Of a DNA stretch of 64,000 nucleotides, positions 54,780 through 63,300 are shown in pieces. The position numbers were made by a program, and so were the translations under genes. The number at the start of each line of letters is the position of its first letter. Position 1 is the first letter of the stretch. Source of the DNA: Pseudoalteromonas sp. N1230-9 (GTDB lineage: Bacteria; Pseudomonadota; Gammaproteobacteria; Enterobacterales; Alteromonadaceae); assembly GCF_032716425.1 (NCBI RefSeq), contig NZ_CP090420.1:310001-374000 (forward strand). Direction: 5' to 3'. The notes under the pieces are model-generated. The model made no database searches. It was not told the DNA's origin and saw nothing but the letters and a program-made list of their open reading frames with translations.

Positions 54780-54789
54780 AATTGCCTCC

Positions 54790-56382
54790 TTACTTAGACC
54801 CAGCAATTGGCGTTGCAAGATAAGGGAAACTAGCATCCATCATACTTGCATCCAATGGTGCACCATCTGTGAATGGAACAGTACCTACACTCGCATCATC
54901 TGATGTGCATAAGCCTAAGTCTGTGTCGGTGCCGTTGACAGGGATTGGATAACACAAACGACCCATTACAACACGAAGCGCAATATCAACAACATCATCA
55001 CCCGGACGACGACCGTTAGGGAAGCCTGCTAAATCATCACCTGCTACGCCAAATGCGGATTGTTCTGACTGCGCCGTTGCTGCAATAGCGGTATTTAAAC
55101 GTAGCATTTCTGATGGTGTTACAGTTGCAAGCTGGTTTACACCTGGGAAACCAGTTAAAAACGCAGTTACCAAGTCAACACGAGGGAAGTTGGTTGGTGC
55201 AAGGGTTTCGATATTCGTACCTAAGGTAGTATTTACAGCATCTTTAAATAAGATGTTAAGTAGTTCGGGTAGTGAAGGGTGTGTTACATAATCAGCGAAC
55301 TGACCATCATCAGCAGGAGCAGATGTAGAGAAAGTGTCTTTATCCTTAAGGCCAATGACAAGCTCGTTTACAAGTGGGTTACCAAGGCGAGACACTTGTG
55401 TTAAGGCACCCCCGTTCACAGCATTTTTAGCAAATGAAGCATTTGGGTTTAAAATGCGTGCTTGAGGTAAACTTGCCGTTGTCCAGCTACCAATTGTGCC
55501 GTTACCTTCACCAGTGACACATGCTTTGGGTACTTCAACTGCGATTGCAGTGACATTTTTCATTGCTAAATCATCATTGTCTGCAGATTGTGTAATACCT
55601 CCAGGAAAGCCATTACCGTCACCTGCCCCAGGGGCACTGTCGCCTTCAACTGGCACATAATTAACTAAATCAAAGGTTTTACCAAGGTTAACAACAAATG
55701 GGTCTTTGCGCTGGCCTACAAATACTTTACCCATACCGCTACATCCTGGAATCGCAACAGTATAGATATACTGGTTTGCATACTCTTTATAAGCAGACAT
55801 CGATGAAAATGTTTTGTTACCGATGTAATCAAGTGGTTTGTAAAACTCATTACTGCTGTTCATGGTATTGGTCAGCATTGCTTTAGTGCCGGTACGTTGT
55901 GGGCCTGAAATAACACTAACAGTATATGATTCACTAAAATTTACTGCAGCGTCATTTCCAGCTGCGACACCACCTACGTTTTTAAGAGGTACTGCCACGG
56001 TTCTTTGGTTGCCTTCTGGTCCCACTGTGAGTGCAACTCCCATATTGTCATTAGGGAGCATGCTTTTGAAATTAAAAGCAAAAGTCATATCTTCTATGGC
56101 ATCACCGTCATTATCGATATGAATGCTGTAAGTTGCATCAGGATCCATAGCGAAATAATTAGGGCCGCCATATGCATCCTGAAGTGGGATATAGTTAGCG
56201 ATAAAGGTGACATAGTCGCCACGACCTTCTTCGTAGCTATTAAACGCGTAAAAGTCAGTTGAATCTAATGTCGGAAAGCGCGCGATGTTTGGCGCTTCAC
56301 GATGACTTGAAGCTTCAGTTGGAGAGCTGAATAGGGTACTACATACTACAATTGCAATAAGAGATGGAGTTACGTTCTTCAT
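54790..56382 (-). CDS. DUF4331 exported protein
   Basis: Exported protein of 530 residues of the DUF4331 family. Signal peptide (about 24 residues), mature start SSHREAPNIARFPTLDSTDFYAF, which is the family signature, followed by NYIPLQDAYGGPNYFAMDPDA and HIDNDGDAIEDMTF, the latter a calcium-binding-like D-x-D-x-D loop. The C-terminal half contains family blocks GRRPGDDVVDIALRVVMG and AVNGGALTQVSRLGNPLVNE. Function of DUF4331 is unknown. It heads a four-gene operon preceded by a putative ECF promoter, beside the ECF sigma/anti-sigma genes. Confidence 0.88.
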   Translation of the reverse strand: MKNVTPSLIAIVVCSTLFSSPTEASSHREAPNIARFPTLDSTDFYAFNSYEEGRGDYVTFIANYIPLQDAYGGPNYFAMDPDATYSIHIDNDGDAIEDMTFAFNFKSMLPNDNMGVALTVGPEGNQRTVAVPLKNVGGVAAGNDAAVNFSESYTVSVISGPQRTGTKAMLTNTMNSSNEFYKPLDYIGNKTFSSMSAYKEYANQYIYTVAIPGCSGMGKVFVGQRKDPFVVNLGKTFDLVNYVPVEGDSAPGAGDGNGFPGGITQSADNDDLAMKNVTAIAVEVPKACVTGEGNGTIGSWTTASLPQARILNPNASFAKNAVNGGALTQVSRLGNPLVNELVIGLKDKDTFSTSAPADDGQFADYVTHPSLPELLNILFKDAVNTTLGTNIETLAPTNFPRVDLVTAFLTGFPGVNQLATVTPSEMLRLNTAIAATAQSEQSAFGVAGDDLAGFPNGRRPGDDVVDIALRVVMGRLCYPIPVNGTDTDLGLCTSDDASVGTVPFTDGAPLDASMMDASFPYLATPIAGSK

Positions 56383-56419
56383 GACTTTATCCTTAGTTTT
56401 TTAAATTAAGTCATAGTGA

Positions 56420-56448
56420 ATACGTATTAGTAATTTAACTGGATGCAA
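56420..56448 (-). promoter_or_regulatory. Putative ECF promoter of DUF4331 operon
   Basis: On the minus strand: TTGCATC (56442-56448), 17 nt, CGTAT (56420-56424), about 40 bp before the DUF4331 start. The same bipartite motif with identical 17-nt spacing is found upstream of the ECF sigma gene. It resembles the SigK-type pattern (CATCC with CCGAAT-like -10). Confidence 0.6.
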
Positions 56449-56475
56449 TAACTTTAAAGTTTTTTAACAAAAACA

Positions 56476-56500
56476 TAAAAAGCCGTGCTTAGCACGGCTT
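56476..56500 (-). terminator. Terminator of sigma/anti-sigma operon
   Basis: AAGCCGTGC / GCACGGCTT perfect 9-bp stem with a 3-nt loop; on the minus strand it is followed by a T run. It separates the regulatory genes from the DUF4331 operon, so the latter needs its own promoter. Confidence 0.9.
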
Positions 56501-56506
56501 ATTAGT

Positions 56507-57196
56507 CTAAAGAACAACTAGCTCTGTGGTGTAAAGAACCTCAGTTGGTGAGCCATTTGGGGAGCCCCCTAATGGTTCAAGGCTGACTGCAAGTAAGCTT
56601 ATGTCATCCGCATTAAAGCGGGCATCCTTAGGTAGTTCTATTCTTCCTGACTTTGGTAATAGGCCAAGGGAGATAGGCGCTTCTTGCCCTTTTATTATCA
56701 TCCAAAGTTCATAATCCTTATCGGTGCGAGGAATTAACGCGGCAGATGCTTTCACTGATAAGTTATTTTGTTGAACATCAATAAACCATAAAGGTGTTTG
56801 CTCTTGGTTTTTGAATAATGCGATTTGTTGTGCTTGAGATTTTGCAGACTCATGAGGCTGCCAAATGATCAGAGCAAGCACAATACATGCAGCAGTTGCT
56901 ATTAATGACCATGCTTGGAGTATCGATGAACTCGATTTTTTTGCTTTGCTGTTAATAGGAATAACATCTGGGTCGACACGATTGACTATTTTTTCCCAGA
57001 CATGATCATCAGGAGGGATAGACTCAATGGAACTTGCTAAGTTGTTAAGATGCTGCTCCCACATCCATGTTGCTTCTCTGGCTCGAGTTGATGTCAGCAT
57101 TAACCTGGCAAACCTATCACGGGCTGGGCCTCTTAAAGTGCCAAGCACATATTCAGCGGCCAACATATCAATAAGTGTTTGGTTTTCATAATTCAT
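56507..57196 (-). CDS. Anti-sigma factor, RskA-like
   Basis: Inner-membrane anti-sigma factor of 229 residues: a cytoplasmic N-terminal sigma-binding helical domain (IDMLAAEYVLGTLRGPARDRF, without the zinc HxxxCxxC motif), a single membrane helix (about 95-117, SLIATAACIVLALIIW) and a periplasmic RskA-type beta domain with WMIIKGQEAPISLGLLPKSG and FNADDISLLAVSLEPLGGS. ATG at 57196 overlaps the sigma stop as ATGA; a GTG 12 nt upstream is less likely. It should hold the ECF sigma at the membrane until a periplasmic signal triggers release. Confidence 0.85.
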   Translation of the reverse strand: MNYENQTLIDMLAAEYVLGTLRGPARDRFARLMLTSTRAREATWMWEQHLNNLASSIESIPPDDHVWEKIVNRVDPDVIPINSKAKKSSSSILQAWSLIATAACIVLALIIWQPHESAKSQAQQIALFKNQEQTPLWFIDVQQNNLSVKASAALIPRTDKDYELWMIIKGQEAPISLGLLPKSGRIELPKDARFNADDISLLAVSLEPLGGSPNGSPTEVLYTTELVVL

Positions 57197-57723
57197 AATG
57201 TTAAGCACCTTTGTAACTGTTGTAACCCGCGTCTGATCCAGCTTTTAACAGTACCTAGAGGAGACGATATATGATCAACAAGTTCATGATGAGTCAAACC
57301 CTTATAATAAGCCAAGTGAATAACTTGTCTTTGTTGTGGATCAAGTTGTTCAATACAGTCTACTAATTTTGAGTCATCTTCATAGGACACCTGTATGGAG
57401 GTCAGATCTTCTTGTTCTTGCTCATCAGTTAAACTTTGCTCTTTACGTACCTTTTTATGACGTAACAGATCTAAGCAGCGATACCTCACGATACTTATCA
57501 TCCAAGACATTACAGCACCTTTAGATACCTGATAGTCACTGGCGTTATGCCATATTTTAACAAAAGCATCTTGTAAAACTTCTTCAGCTTGAGCTCGATT
57601 ACCCAGCATTTTTACGCTGATAGCAAATAACTTTGCACTGGTTGTCTGGTACAAATCAGCAAAAGCGCGTTTATCACCTTTTGCTGTTGCACTGAGCAGT
57701 GCTAATAGTTGATCATTGTCCAT
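57193..57723 (-). CDS. ECF sigma factor, SigK/RpoE type
   Basis: Extracytoplasmic-function sigma factor of 176 residues with region 2 (YQTTSAKLFAISVKMLGNRA, AEEVLQDAFVKIWHNA) and region 4 (LDPQQRQVIHLAYYKGLTHHE then GTVKSWIRRGLQQL). Partner of the overlapping anti-sigma gene. Its own upstream region has the motif shared with the DUF4331 operon, so it probably autoregulates. The RskA-like anti-sigma and the GCATC-type promoter point to the SigK group. Confidence 0.9.
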   Translation of the reverse strand: MDNDQLLALLSATAKGDKRAFADLYQTTSAKLFAISVKMLGNRAQAEEVLQDAFVKIWHNASDYQVSKGAVMSWMISIVRYRCLDLLRHKKVRKEQSLTDEQEQEDLTSIQVSYEDDSKLVDCIEQLDPQQRQVIHLAYYKGLTHHELVDHISSPLGTVKSWIRRGLQQLQRCLTL

Positions 57724-57753
57724 AAAGTTCCTGTTTTTCTTGTTGTATTTAAT

Positions 57754-57782
57754 TAACGGTTAACTCATCTTTTTAGATGCAA
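57754..57782 (-). promoter_or_regulatory. Putative autoregulated ECF promoter
   Basis: Minus strand TTGCATC (57776-57782), 17 nt, CGTTA (57754-57758), about 31 bp before the sigma gene start. Same element and spacing as upstream of the DUF4331 operon. Confidence 0.6.
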
Positions 57783-58066
57783 AAAAACATTACTTTTAGA
57801 GAAAAGACTGTAATTAAATGATAAAACCACACCTTTTCTATTAGTTAGCCTAGCATGGATGTCCAACTTGGCAACTTTAGCTCATTTATTTTCATGCACT
57901 TATGTAAGTTATTCATAATTTTGTGAAAATATGACCTAAACTATAAGATAGATTTATTTTAAATTATTAAGTCACTGTTTTTATTAGCTCTAATTATGAG
58001 TGTTTAAGTAAATTACTGGTTTGAAACTTGCTTTTAATTAATAAATTAGAAAAACAAGGAGTGATT
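57783..58066. other. Intergenic region before phosphatase-kinase gene
   Basis: About 280 bp, AT-rich, nothing certain in it beyond the ribosome binding site AAGGAG of the next gene. No terminator or open frame of note. Confidence 0.3.
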
Positions 58067-59689
58067 ATGTGGGCTGCTATAAGTTATTTGGCGTTGGGAA
58101 TTGCATTTATAATTGCAGGGTTGAGTGTTAAGGCTATTTATTTTGCGTTATTTTTTTATTGGACTGCTTTATCCTTACTTCTCGTAAGCGGTGCTTATTT
58201 CTTTAACTTGGCACGTATATTTCGTAAGCGTGAAAATGGCGTTATTCCCATTTATATCCGCTGGGCATTTATCCCTTTTCTGATGGGTGCACAACTATAC
58301 AATGCATGGTCTCGCAAAAATGACAAAGTTCCGCCATTACAGCAAATTGACGAGCAGTTATTTTTAGCATGCCGTTTATTCCCCTCTGACATAGACACTA
58401 TGAAAGAGATGGGTATAACAGCTATTTTAGATGTTACATGTGAATTTGATGGGCTTGAGTGGTCATCTACTCAAGAAAATATTCGTTATTTAAATATCCC
58501 AATTTTAGATCATAGTGTGCCAACTAGGGCACAATTAAACCAAGCAATTAACTGGATCCATCATCAGGTTAAACAAGACCGCCGTGTTGTCGTTCATTGT
58601 GCTCTTGGCCGTGGACGCTCCGTTTTTGTGATGGCTGCTTATCTGTTAAGTCAAAATAAAGATGCAGATGTGCACGACATTCTATTGAAAATTAAAGAAA
58701 CCCGCGAAACTGCAAATTTAAATAAGCGCCAATTGCGCCATCTAGTTCGTCGTCATCGAAATGGCGATTTATTAATTAAAAATAAAGCTGTGTTAATTGC
58801 AAACCCAGTTTCGGGCACCAAATTATGGGAATCTAAAAATAAGCAAATAACCTCACGATTATCGCAATATTATGATCTTACTGTGCATACAACCACTAAG
58901 GATACAAATGGAACAGAGCTTGCCAAAGAGGCGATAAAGTCACAACCAGATGTAATCATTGCATGTGGTGGCGATGGAACTGTGACAGAGGTTGCTACAG
59001 TATTGGTTAATACAGATTGTAAACTAGGTATCATCCCGCTTGGTACAGCAAATGCGCTTGCCCATGTTTTAATGGGAATTAAGTCAAAAATTATTCCCGT
59101 TGAGCAAGCCTGCGAATTAATTATAGAAGGACAGGCGACGCGCATTGATACAGCGGTTTGTAATGGCGAAAGAATGTTACTTTTAGCCGGTGTAGGGTTC
59201 GAGCAACAAATGATTGAAAAAGCCCACCGTGAAGCTAAGAATGAATCTGGTCAACTTGCGTACTTGCAAGGCTTTTGGCAGGCGTTGGGAGAGCATGAAG
59301 CACAGGACTATACAGTGACAATCGACAGTAATGAGCCGCAAGTGATTAATACCACAAGTTTGATTGTGGCAAATGCAGCACCTTTTACTACTTTGTTGGC
59401 TCAGTCAGCGGGTCAGCCTGATCATCAAGATGGTCTATTAGATGTGAATTGGTTAACACCTAATACAGATTCAAAAGCAAGCACCTTGAGTATTGCCGAA
59501 TTGGTTTTCTCGAGTATTACGCAAACAAGTTTCGCGATTGACAGCCATCACACAAATGCAAGGGAAGTGACTATAAGTGCGGATGAACCGCTGAGTTATG
59601 TGATAGATGGTGAAGTTAAAACGGCCGATAAGCTGGTGGTTGAAGTATCACCGAAATCACTTTCGGTGATAACCTCAGAGCAGGCTTAA
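58067..59689 (+). CDS. Dual-specificity phosphatase/lipid kinase fusion
   Basis: Fusion protein of 540 residues. N-terminus: two to three membrane helices (about 1-85). Middle: a dual-specificity/tyrosine-phosphatase-like domain with the CX5R loop VVHCALGRGRSVFVMAAYLL (Cys about 178, Arg about 184) and the general-acid Asp in PILDHSVPT. C-terminus: a diacylglycerol-kinase catalytic domain of the YegS/BmrU type with IANPVSGT, ACGGDGTVTEVA (about 302) and PLGTANALAHVL. The start at ATG 58067 has AAGGAG. The pairing suggests a membrane-lipid or phosphoinositide-like pathway; substrates unknown. Convergent with the VF530 gene. Confidence 0.88.
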   Translation: MWAAISYLALGIAFIIAGLSVKAIYFALFFYWTALSLLLVSGAYFFNLARIFRKRENGVIPIYIRWAFIPFLMGAQLYNAWSRKNDKVPPLQQIDEQLFLACRLFPSDIDTMKEMGITAILDVTCEFDGLEWSSTQENIRYLNIPILDHSVPTRAQLNQAINWIHHQVKQDRRVVVHCALGRGRSVFVMAAYLLSQNKDADVHDILLKIKETRETANLNKRQLRHLVRRHRNGDLLIKNKAVLIANPVSGTKLWESKNKQITSRLSQYYDLTVHTTTKDTNGTELAKEAIKSQPDVIIACGGDGTVTEVATVLVNTDCKLGIIPLGTANALAHVLMGIKSKIIPVEQACELIIEGQATRIDTAVCNGERMLLLAGVGFEQQMIEKAHREAKNESGQLAYLQGFWQALGEHEAQDYTVTIDSNEPQVINTTSLIVANAAPFTTLLAQSAGQPDHQDGLLDVNWLTPNTDSKASTLSIAELVFSSITQTSFAIDSHHTNAREVTISADEPLSYVIDGEVKTADKLVVEVSPKSLSVITSEQA

Positions 59690-59691
59690 CG

Positions 59692-59958
59692 CTACTTTTT
59701 TATACTTTTCCATTGGAACGGTGCGTCGTCATCGTTAGAGGTATTAGAAAAGGTATCAATGTATAATTGCTCTACCTTTTCGCGTGCCCAAGGTGTTTTG
59801 CGTAAAAACTTGAGGCTTGATTTAACACTCGGATCATTTTGAAAACAGCGCACATCAATTTGCGCCGCCAAACCATCCCAACCGAGCTTTTCTTGCAGCT
59901 TAGTTACGATATCAGCGAGTTTAACACCATGTAGAGGATTGTTAGGTTGATTGTCCAT
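59692..59958 (-). CDS. VF530 family protein (DUF2132)
   Basis: Small protein of 88 residues matching the VF530 family: [24 protein letters not shown], with later [26 protein letters not shown]. The family is conserved in gammaproteobacteria and proposed to bind DNA on structural grounds. Its stop is 2 bp from the convergent fusion gene. Single gene. Confidence 0.9.
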   Translation of the reverse strand: MDNQPNNPLHGVKLADIVTKLQEKLGWDGLAAQIDVRCFQNDPSVKSSLKFLRKTPWAREKVEQLYIDTFSNTSNDDDAPFQWKSIKK

Positions 59959-60025
59959 GACTCTTCTTTATAACTTTAAACCAGTGCATTCTAACTTAGA
60001 ACCGCTACCTTTGCTATTTACAGAT

Positions 60026-60322
60026 CTAGTTAACACGAATAGTTTTGGCTGGACGTGGTCTCATAATGTTGCCATCTTTATCAATTCTTAACCAAGATAA
60101 CTCGCTGTTGTTAAAGTGTGTATGCTTTGCTGCACAAACGAGCTCGCTTTGACCTATCTGAATAATAGCGCCCTCAATGTAGCGTTTGTTGTCATACCAA
60201 CACAGCTTTGATTGGTCATATATATCTTGAGAATCAAATACAACAACAGGCTTATCTCTTGCGATTGAGCTCGCTGAAAATAAAATACTAAACATTAAAA
60301 ACGTATGCTTTAATAGACTCAA
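60026..60322 (-). CDS. DUF1496-like exported protein
   Basis: Small exported protein of 98 residues: signal peptide (about 21 residues), then a two-Cys domain LCWYDNKRYIEGAIIQIGQS and ELVC, the pattern of DUF1496 proteins (CxYxxKxYxxGAxIxxG...C). The two Cys probably form a disulfide in the periplasm. Function unknown. Confidence 0.7.
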   Translation of the reverse strand: MSLLKHTFLMFSILFSASSIARDKPVVVFDSQDIYDQSKLCWYDNKRYIEGAIIQIGQSELVCAAKHTHFNNSELSWLRIDKDGNIMRPRPAKTIRVN

Positions 60323-60416
60323 AATGTACCTCTGTGTATGCAGTTTTATATAACTACACTAAGCTTAATCCTTGTTACTATAAAAATACACATATCTATA
60401 ATAAAAAGGAGAACAC

Positions 60417-60647
60417 ATGCAATTTGATACTAATATGCTTGATGAGTTAACGCTTCTTGCAAAGTTTCCGCGTGATTCACAAATGCAGGGTATTAAAATC
60501 CACTCAGATGCAGATACTTCAATAAGGGATGCTGCAAAGCGCCTTTATGATAAAGGCATTACTGATAGTCCAGATGGTGGCTATTTAACGGATTTAGGAC
60601 TGGATTTGATCAAGCATGTAAGCGTTATTAATTCAGCGCTCAGTTAG
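60417..60647 (+). CDS. TIGR02647 family small protein
   Basis: Cytoplasmic protein of 76 residues matching the TIGR02647 pattern: ELTLLAKFP, GIKIHSDAD, AAKRLYDKGITDSPDGGYLTD, GLDLIKH. The family resembles a small winged-helix-like or acyl-carrier-like helical domain and has no known function. AAAGGAG precedes the ATG, and a strong terminator follows. Confidence 0.8.
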   Translation: MQFDTNMLDELTLLAKFPRDSQMQGIKIHSDADTSIRDAAKRLYDKGITDSPDGGYLTDLGLDLIKHVSVINSALS

Positions 60648-60662
60648 AAAATATAAAATTTA

Positions 60663-60687
60663 AAAGGCCCGATATTAACGGGCCTTT
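60663..60687. terminator. Terminator between TIGR02647 gene and maiA
   Basis: AAAGGCCCG / CGGGCCTTT perfect 9-bp stem, 7-nt loop. Lies between convergent genes. Confidence 0.85.
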
Positions 60688-60713
60688 ACTTTGTTCCTTG
60701 CAAGTTAGTTTAA

Positions 60714-61343
60714 TTAAACTGCATCAGGTTGATTCTGCGGCGCAGCATCAATAAAAGCATCAAGCTTATTACATTGCTCGTAGACAGCTGCAATCTTAGG
60801 GTATTTAGTCATATCGACCTTAAAGCGCAGTGCATTAAATACTTGCGGAACAAGGCACACATCAGCAAGCGTTGGTTTGTTCCCAACACAAAAAGTATTC
60901 GCTTCATCAAGTAGCTTTTCGATGCTTTGAAAACCAACTTCTACCCAATGCTTATACCAGGTTGTTTTTGCCTCTTCGTCAACACCAAGATCGTTAGCTA
61001 AATACTTTAATACGCGCAAATTATCAATAGGGTGGATATCACACGCCACGGCATAACATAAATTGCGGATCTGAGCTTTTTGCCATGCATCACCAGTCAA
61101 AAGCGGTGTGTCTGGGTGCGTTTCTTCAAGCCACTCTAAAATAGCCAGAGACTGAGCAAGTACACCCTGCTCAGTTTCAAGTGCAGGTAATAAACCCTGT
61201 GGGTTTTTTGCTAGGTACTCGTCACTTTGTTGCTCTGATTTTAATAAGTTAACTGTCACCAGCTCGTGATCAATGTTCTTCAAATTAAGGGCAATGCGCA
61301 CTCGGTATGCAGCAGATGAACGAAAATAGCTATAAAGTTTCAT
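60714..61343 (-). CDS. maiA: Maleylacetoacetate isomerase
   Basis: Glutathione-dependent isomerase of the zeta-class GST family (209 residues) converting maleylacetoacetate to fumarylacetoacetate in tyrosine degradation. N-terminal thioredoxin fold with the signature SSAAYRVRIALNLK (SSxxxRVRIAL) and NPQGLLPALE, helical C-domain with CDIHPIDNLRVLKYL and DVCLVPQVFNALRF. Its ATG overlaps the hmgA stop as TAATG, confirming a shared pathway and transcript. Confidence 0.95.
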   Translation of the reverse strand: MKLYSYFRSSAAYRVRIALNLKNIDHELVTVNLLKSEQQSDEYLAKNPQGLLPALETEQGVLAQSLAILEWLEETHPDTPLLTGDAWQKAQIRNLCYAVACDIHPIDNLRVLKYLANDLGVDEEAKTTWYKHWVEVGFQSIEKLLDEANTFCVGNKPTLADVCLVPQVFNALRFKVDMTKYPKIAAVYEQCNKLDAFIDAAPQNQPDAV

Positions 61344-62647
61344 TATGCGTCCTGTTTACCAGTGAAATGTTTTTTAATAGTACGCCAACAGTCTGTGTAA
61401 TTAGGCTGACGCTCTTTACCTTCAAGGGCATATTTTGTTGGTGAAATAACGTAACGTGATTCGAACATAAATGCCAAGGTATTTTCGTAGCGTTGTGGTT
61501 CAAGCTCAGCATTTGAAGCTTTTTCAAATACATCAGCTTCTGGACCGTGAGGCGACATACAATTATGTAAACTTGAGCCACCAGGCACAAAACCATGCTC
61601 TTTCGCATCATACACACCTTCGATTAAGCCCATAAATTCACTCATAATATTACGGTGATAATAAGGTGGGCGGAATGTATTCTCTGCAACCATCCAACGA
61701 GGAGGGAAGATAGCAAAGTCGATATTAGCAACCCCCTCAGTCCCCGATGGTGATGTCAATACGGTGAAGATTGATGGATCTGGGTGGTCATAACTTACCG
61801 TATTCATAACATTGAATCGGGCAAGATCATATTTGTAAGGTGCACTATTACCCGTCCAAGCAACCACATCCAAAGGAGAATGGCCGATATCACAACGGAA
61901 CATATTGCCATTAAATTTAGCAACTAGTTCGAAATCACCTTCAATGTCTTCATAGGCCGCAACAGGGTAGTGGAAGTCACGATCATTAGCATAACCATTA
62001 GCACCCACTGGGCCGCGCTCTGGTAAAATATAGGCATGGCCATAGTTTTCACAAATATAGCCACGGGCTGTATCTGTTAATAAATCAACTGCAAATTTAA
62101 TCCCTCGAGGAATAACTGCAATTTCACCTGCACGAATGGTCAGTTTACCGCACTCGGTTCTCAGCAATAGCTCACCGTGTTGCGGCACAAACAACATTTC
62201 ACCATCTGCATTATAAAAGTAACGGTTTTGCATTGATTTATTGGCTACATAAATATGAATACCAATACCTGTTTGTGCATTTGCACTGCCGTTGGCAGCC
62301 ATGGTGACTAAACCATCAATAAAATCAGTTGGCTTTTCAGGTATTTCAATTGGATCCCAACGTAGCATGGTGGGTGGCGTTGGTACTTCTGTGATAGGTG
62401 CAGTGCGAATAAGGCCATTATCAATTGGTGTATAATCACCTTGTACAACTGATGGGCGAATGCGGTAAAACCATGTTCGTCGGTTATCAGCACGGGGCGC
62501 TGTAAATGCCGTTGTGCTGAACTGCTCAGCATATAAATCGTATTTTACTTTTTGTGGGCTGAATTGACCGATAGGTAATGCATCGGGTAATGCTTCGGTT
62601 TCAAATTCATTACCAAAGCCTGTCATATATTGTAATTCGTTATTCAT
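61343..62647 (-). CDS. hmgA: Homogentisate 1,2-dioxygenase
   Basis: Fe(II) dioxygenase of 434 residues opening the ring of homogentisate to maleylacetoacetate, normal length for the family. Conserved start [29 protein letters not shown] and [11 protein letters not shown]; iron ligands His and Glu in [16 protein letters not shown] and His in [14 protein letters not shown] at 62647 has AGGAG upstream; the 13-codon upward extension lacks one. First gene of the hmgA-maiA operon; fumarylacetoacetase is not in the window. Likely controlled by the divergent MarR gene. Confidence 0.97.
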   Translation of the reverse strand: MNNELQYMTGFGNEFETEALPDALPIGQFSPQKVKYDLYAEQFSTTAFTAPRADNRRTWFYRIRPSVVQGDYTPIDNGLIRTAPITEVPTPPTMLRWDPIEIPEKPTDFIDGLVTMAANGSANAQTGIGIHIYVANKSMQNRYFYNADGEMLFVPQHGELLLRTECGKLTIRAGEIAVIPRGIKFAVDLLTDTARGYICENYGHAYILPERGPVGANGYANDRDFHYPVAAYEDIEGDFELVAKFNGNMFRCDIGHSPLDVVAWTGNSAPYKYDLARFNVMNTVSYDHPDPSIFTVLTSPSGTEGVANIDFAIFPPRWMVAENTFRPPYYHRNIMSEFMGLIEGVYDAKEHGFVPGGSSLHNCMSPHGPEADVFEKASNAELEPQRYENTLAFMFESRYVISPTKYALEGKERQPNYTDCWRTIKKHFTGKQDA

Positions 62648-62677
62648 CACTAGACTCCTGAAAGGTTTTAGGTAAGA

Positions 62678-62695
62678 TACTCTCATGTGAGAGTA
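62678..62695. promoter_or_regulatory. Perfect 18-bp palindrome, hmgA/marR operator
   Basis: TACTCTCATGTGAGAGTA reads the same on both strands. It is 31 bp from the hmgA start and 55 bp from the MarR gene start, an ideal place for a MarR-type dimer controlling both. Confidence 0.75.
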
Positions 62696-62750
62696 AATTC
62701 AAACCACGCTGAATTTCATTATGTAAACATTCTTTGACAGTAGTGAAGCC

Positions 62751-63206
62751 ATGACAACAGATAAACAGCCAACACTCGATTTACAAAAATTCTTACCTTA
62801 CTCACTGACTAATATAGCTGTGCAAATGAGTGATCAGTTTAGTGAACTATATCAACAACAATTTGATTTAACGGTGCCGCAATGGCGCGTTATTGCCAAT
62901 CTCGCTCAATATGGTCAGTGTAGTTCAAAAGCTTTGTGTGATATGGCACAAATGGATAAATCGACTGTATCCCGTGCAGTAAAGTCACTATTAGCAAGAG
63001 AGCTCTTAACGGCGAAACCAGACCCGATAGATAAACGTGCAAACTTGCTTATGTTGTCTAAAAAAGGGGTCTGTTTACATGAACAAATTGTACCCAAAGC
63101 AATTGCATGGCAAGCACATTTAGTTAGTGGCTTAGATAATCATGAATTAACACAATTTTTTAACATTCTTACTAAGCTTTCCAATCACTTAAATAAAAAT
63201 GTGTAA
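62751..63206 (+). CDS. MarR-family regulator of homogentisate genes
   Basis: MarR-type winged-helix regulator of 151 residues: recognition helix in CDMAQMDKSTVSRAVKSLLAR, wing KPDPIDKRANLLMLSKKG, and helical dimerisation ends. Divergent from hmgA with a shared palindromic operator, so it probably represses the operon until homogentisate or a related aromatic binds. Some Pseudomonas use an IclR-type HmgR for this; a MarR-type regulator here is a different solution. Confidence 0.88.
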   Translation: MTTDKQPTLDLQKFLPYSLTNIAVQMSDQFSELYQQQFDLTVPQWRVIANLAQYGQCSSKALCDMAQMDKSTVSRAVKSLLARELLTAKPDPIDKRANLLMLSKKGVCLHEQIVPKAIAWQAHLVSGLDNHELTQFFNILTKLSNHLNKNV

Positions 63207-63257
63207 ATCTGTAATCAGTGCTTTATAGCAATTGATTTAGGCAATCTATACGTATAT

Positions 63258-63276
63258 GATAATGGCTATCATTTAC
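63258..63276 (+). promoter_or_regulatory. Fur-box-like sequence
   Basis: GATAATGGCTATCATTTAC matches the 19-bp Fur consensus at about 14 positions and contains the dyad TGATA-N5-TATCA. It lies 24 bp before the next gene, so iron repression is likely. Confidence 0.65.
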
Positions 63277-63300
63277 AATTAGAAACTTGGATGTCTCCCT

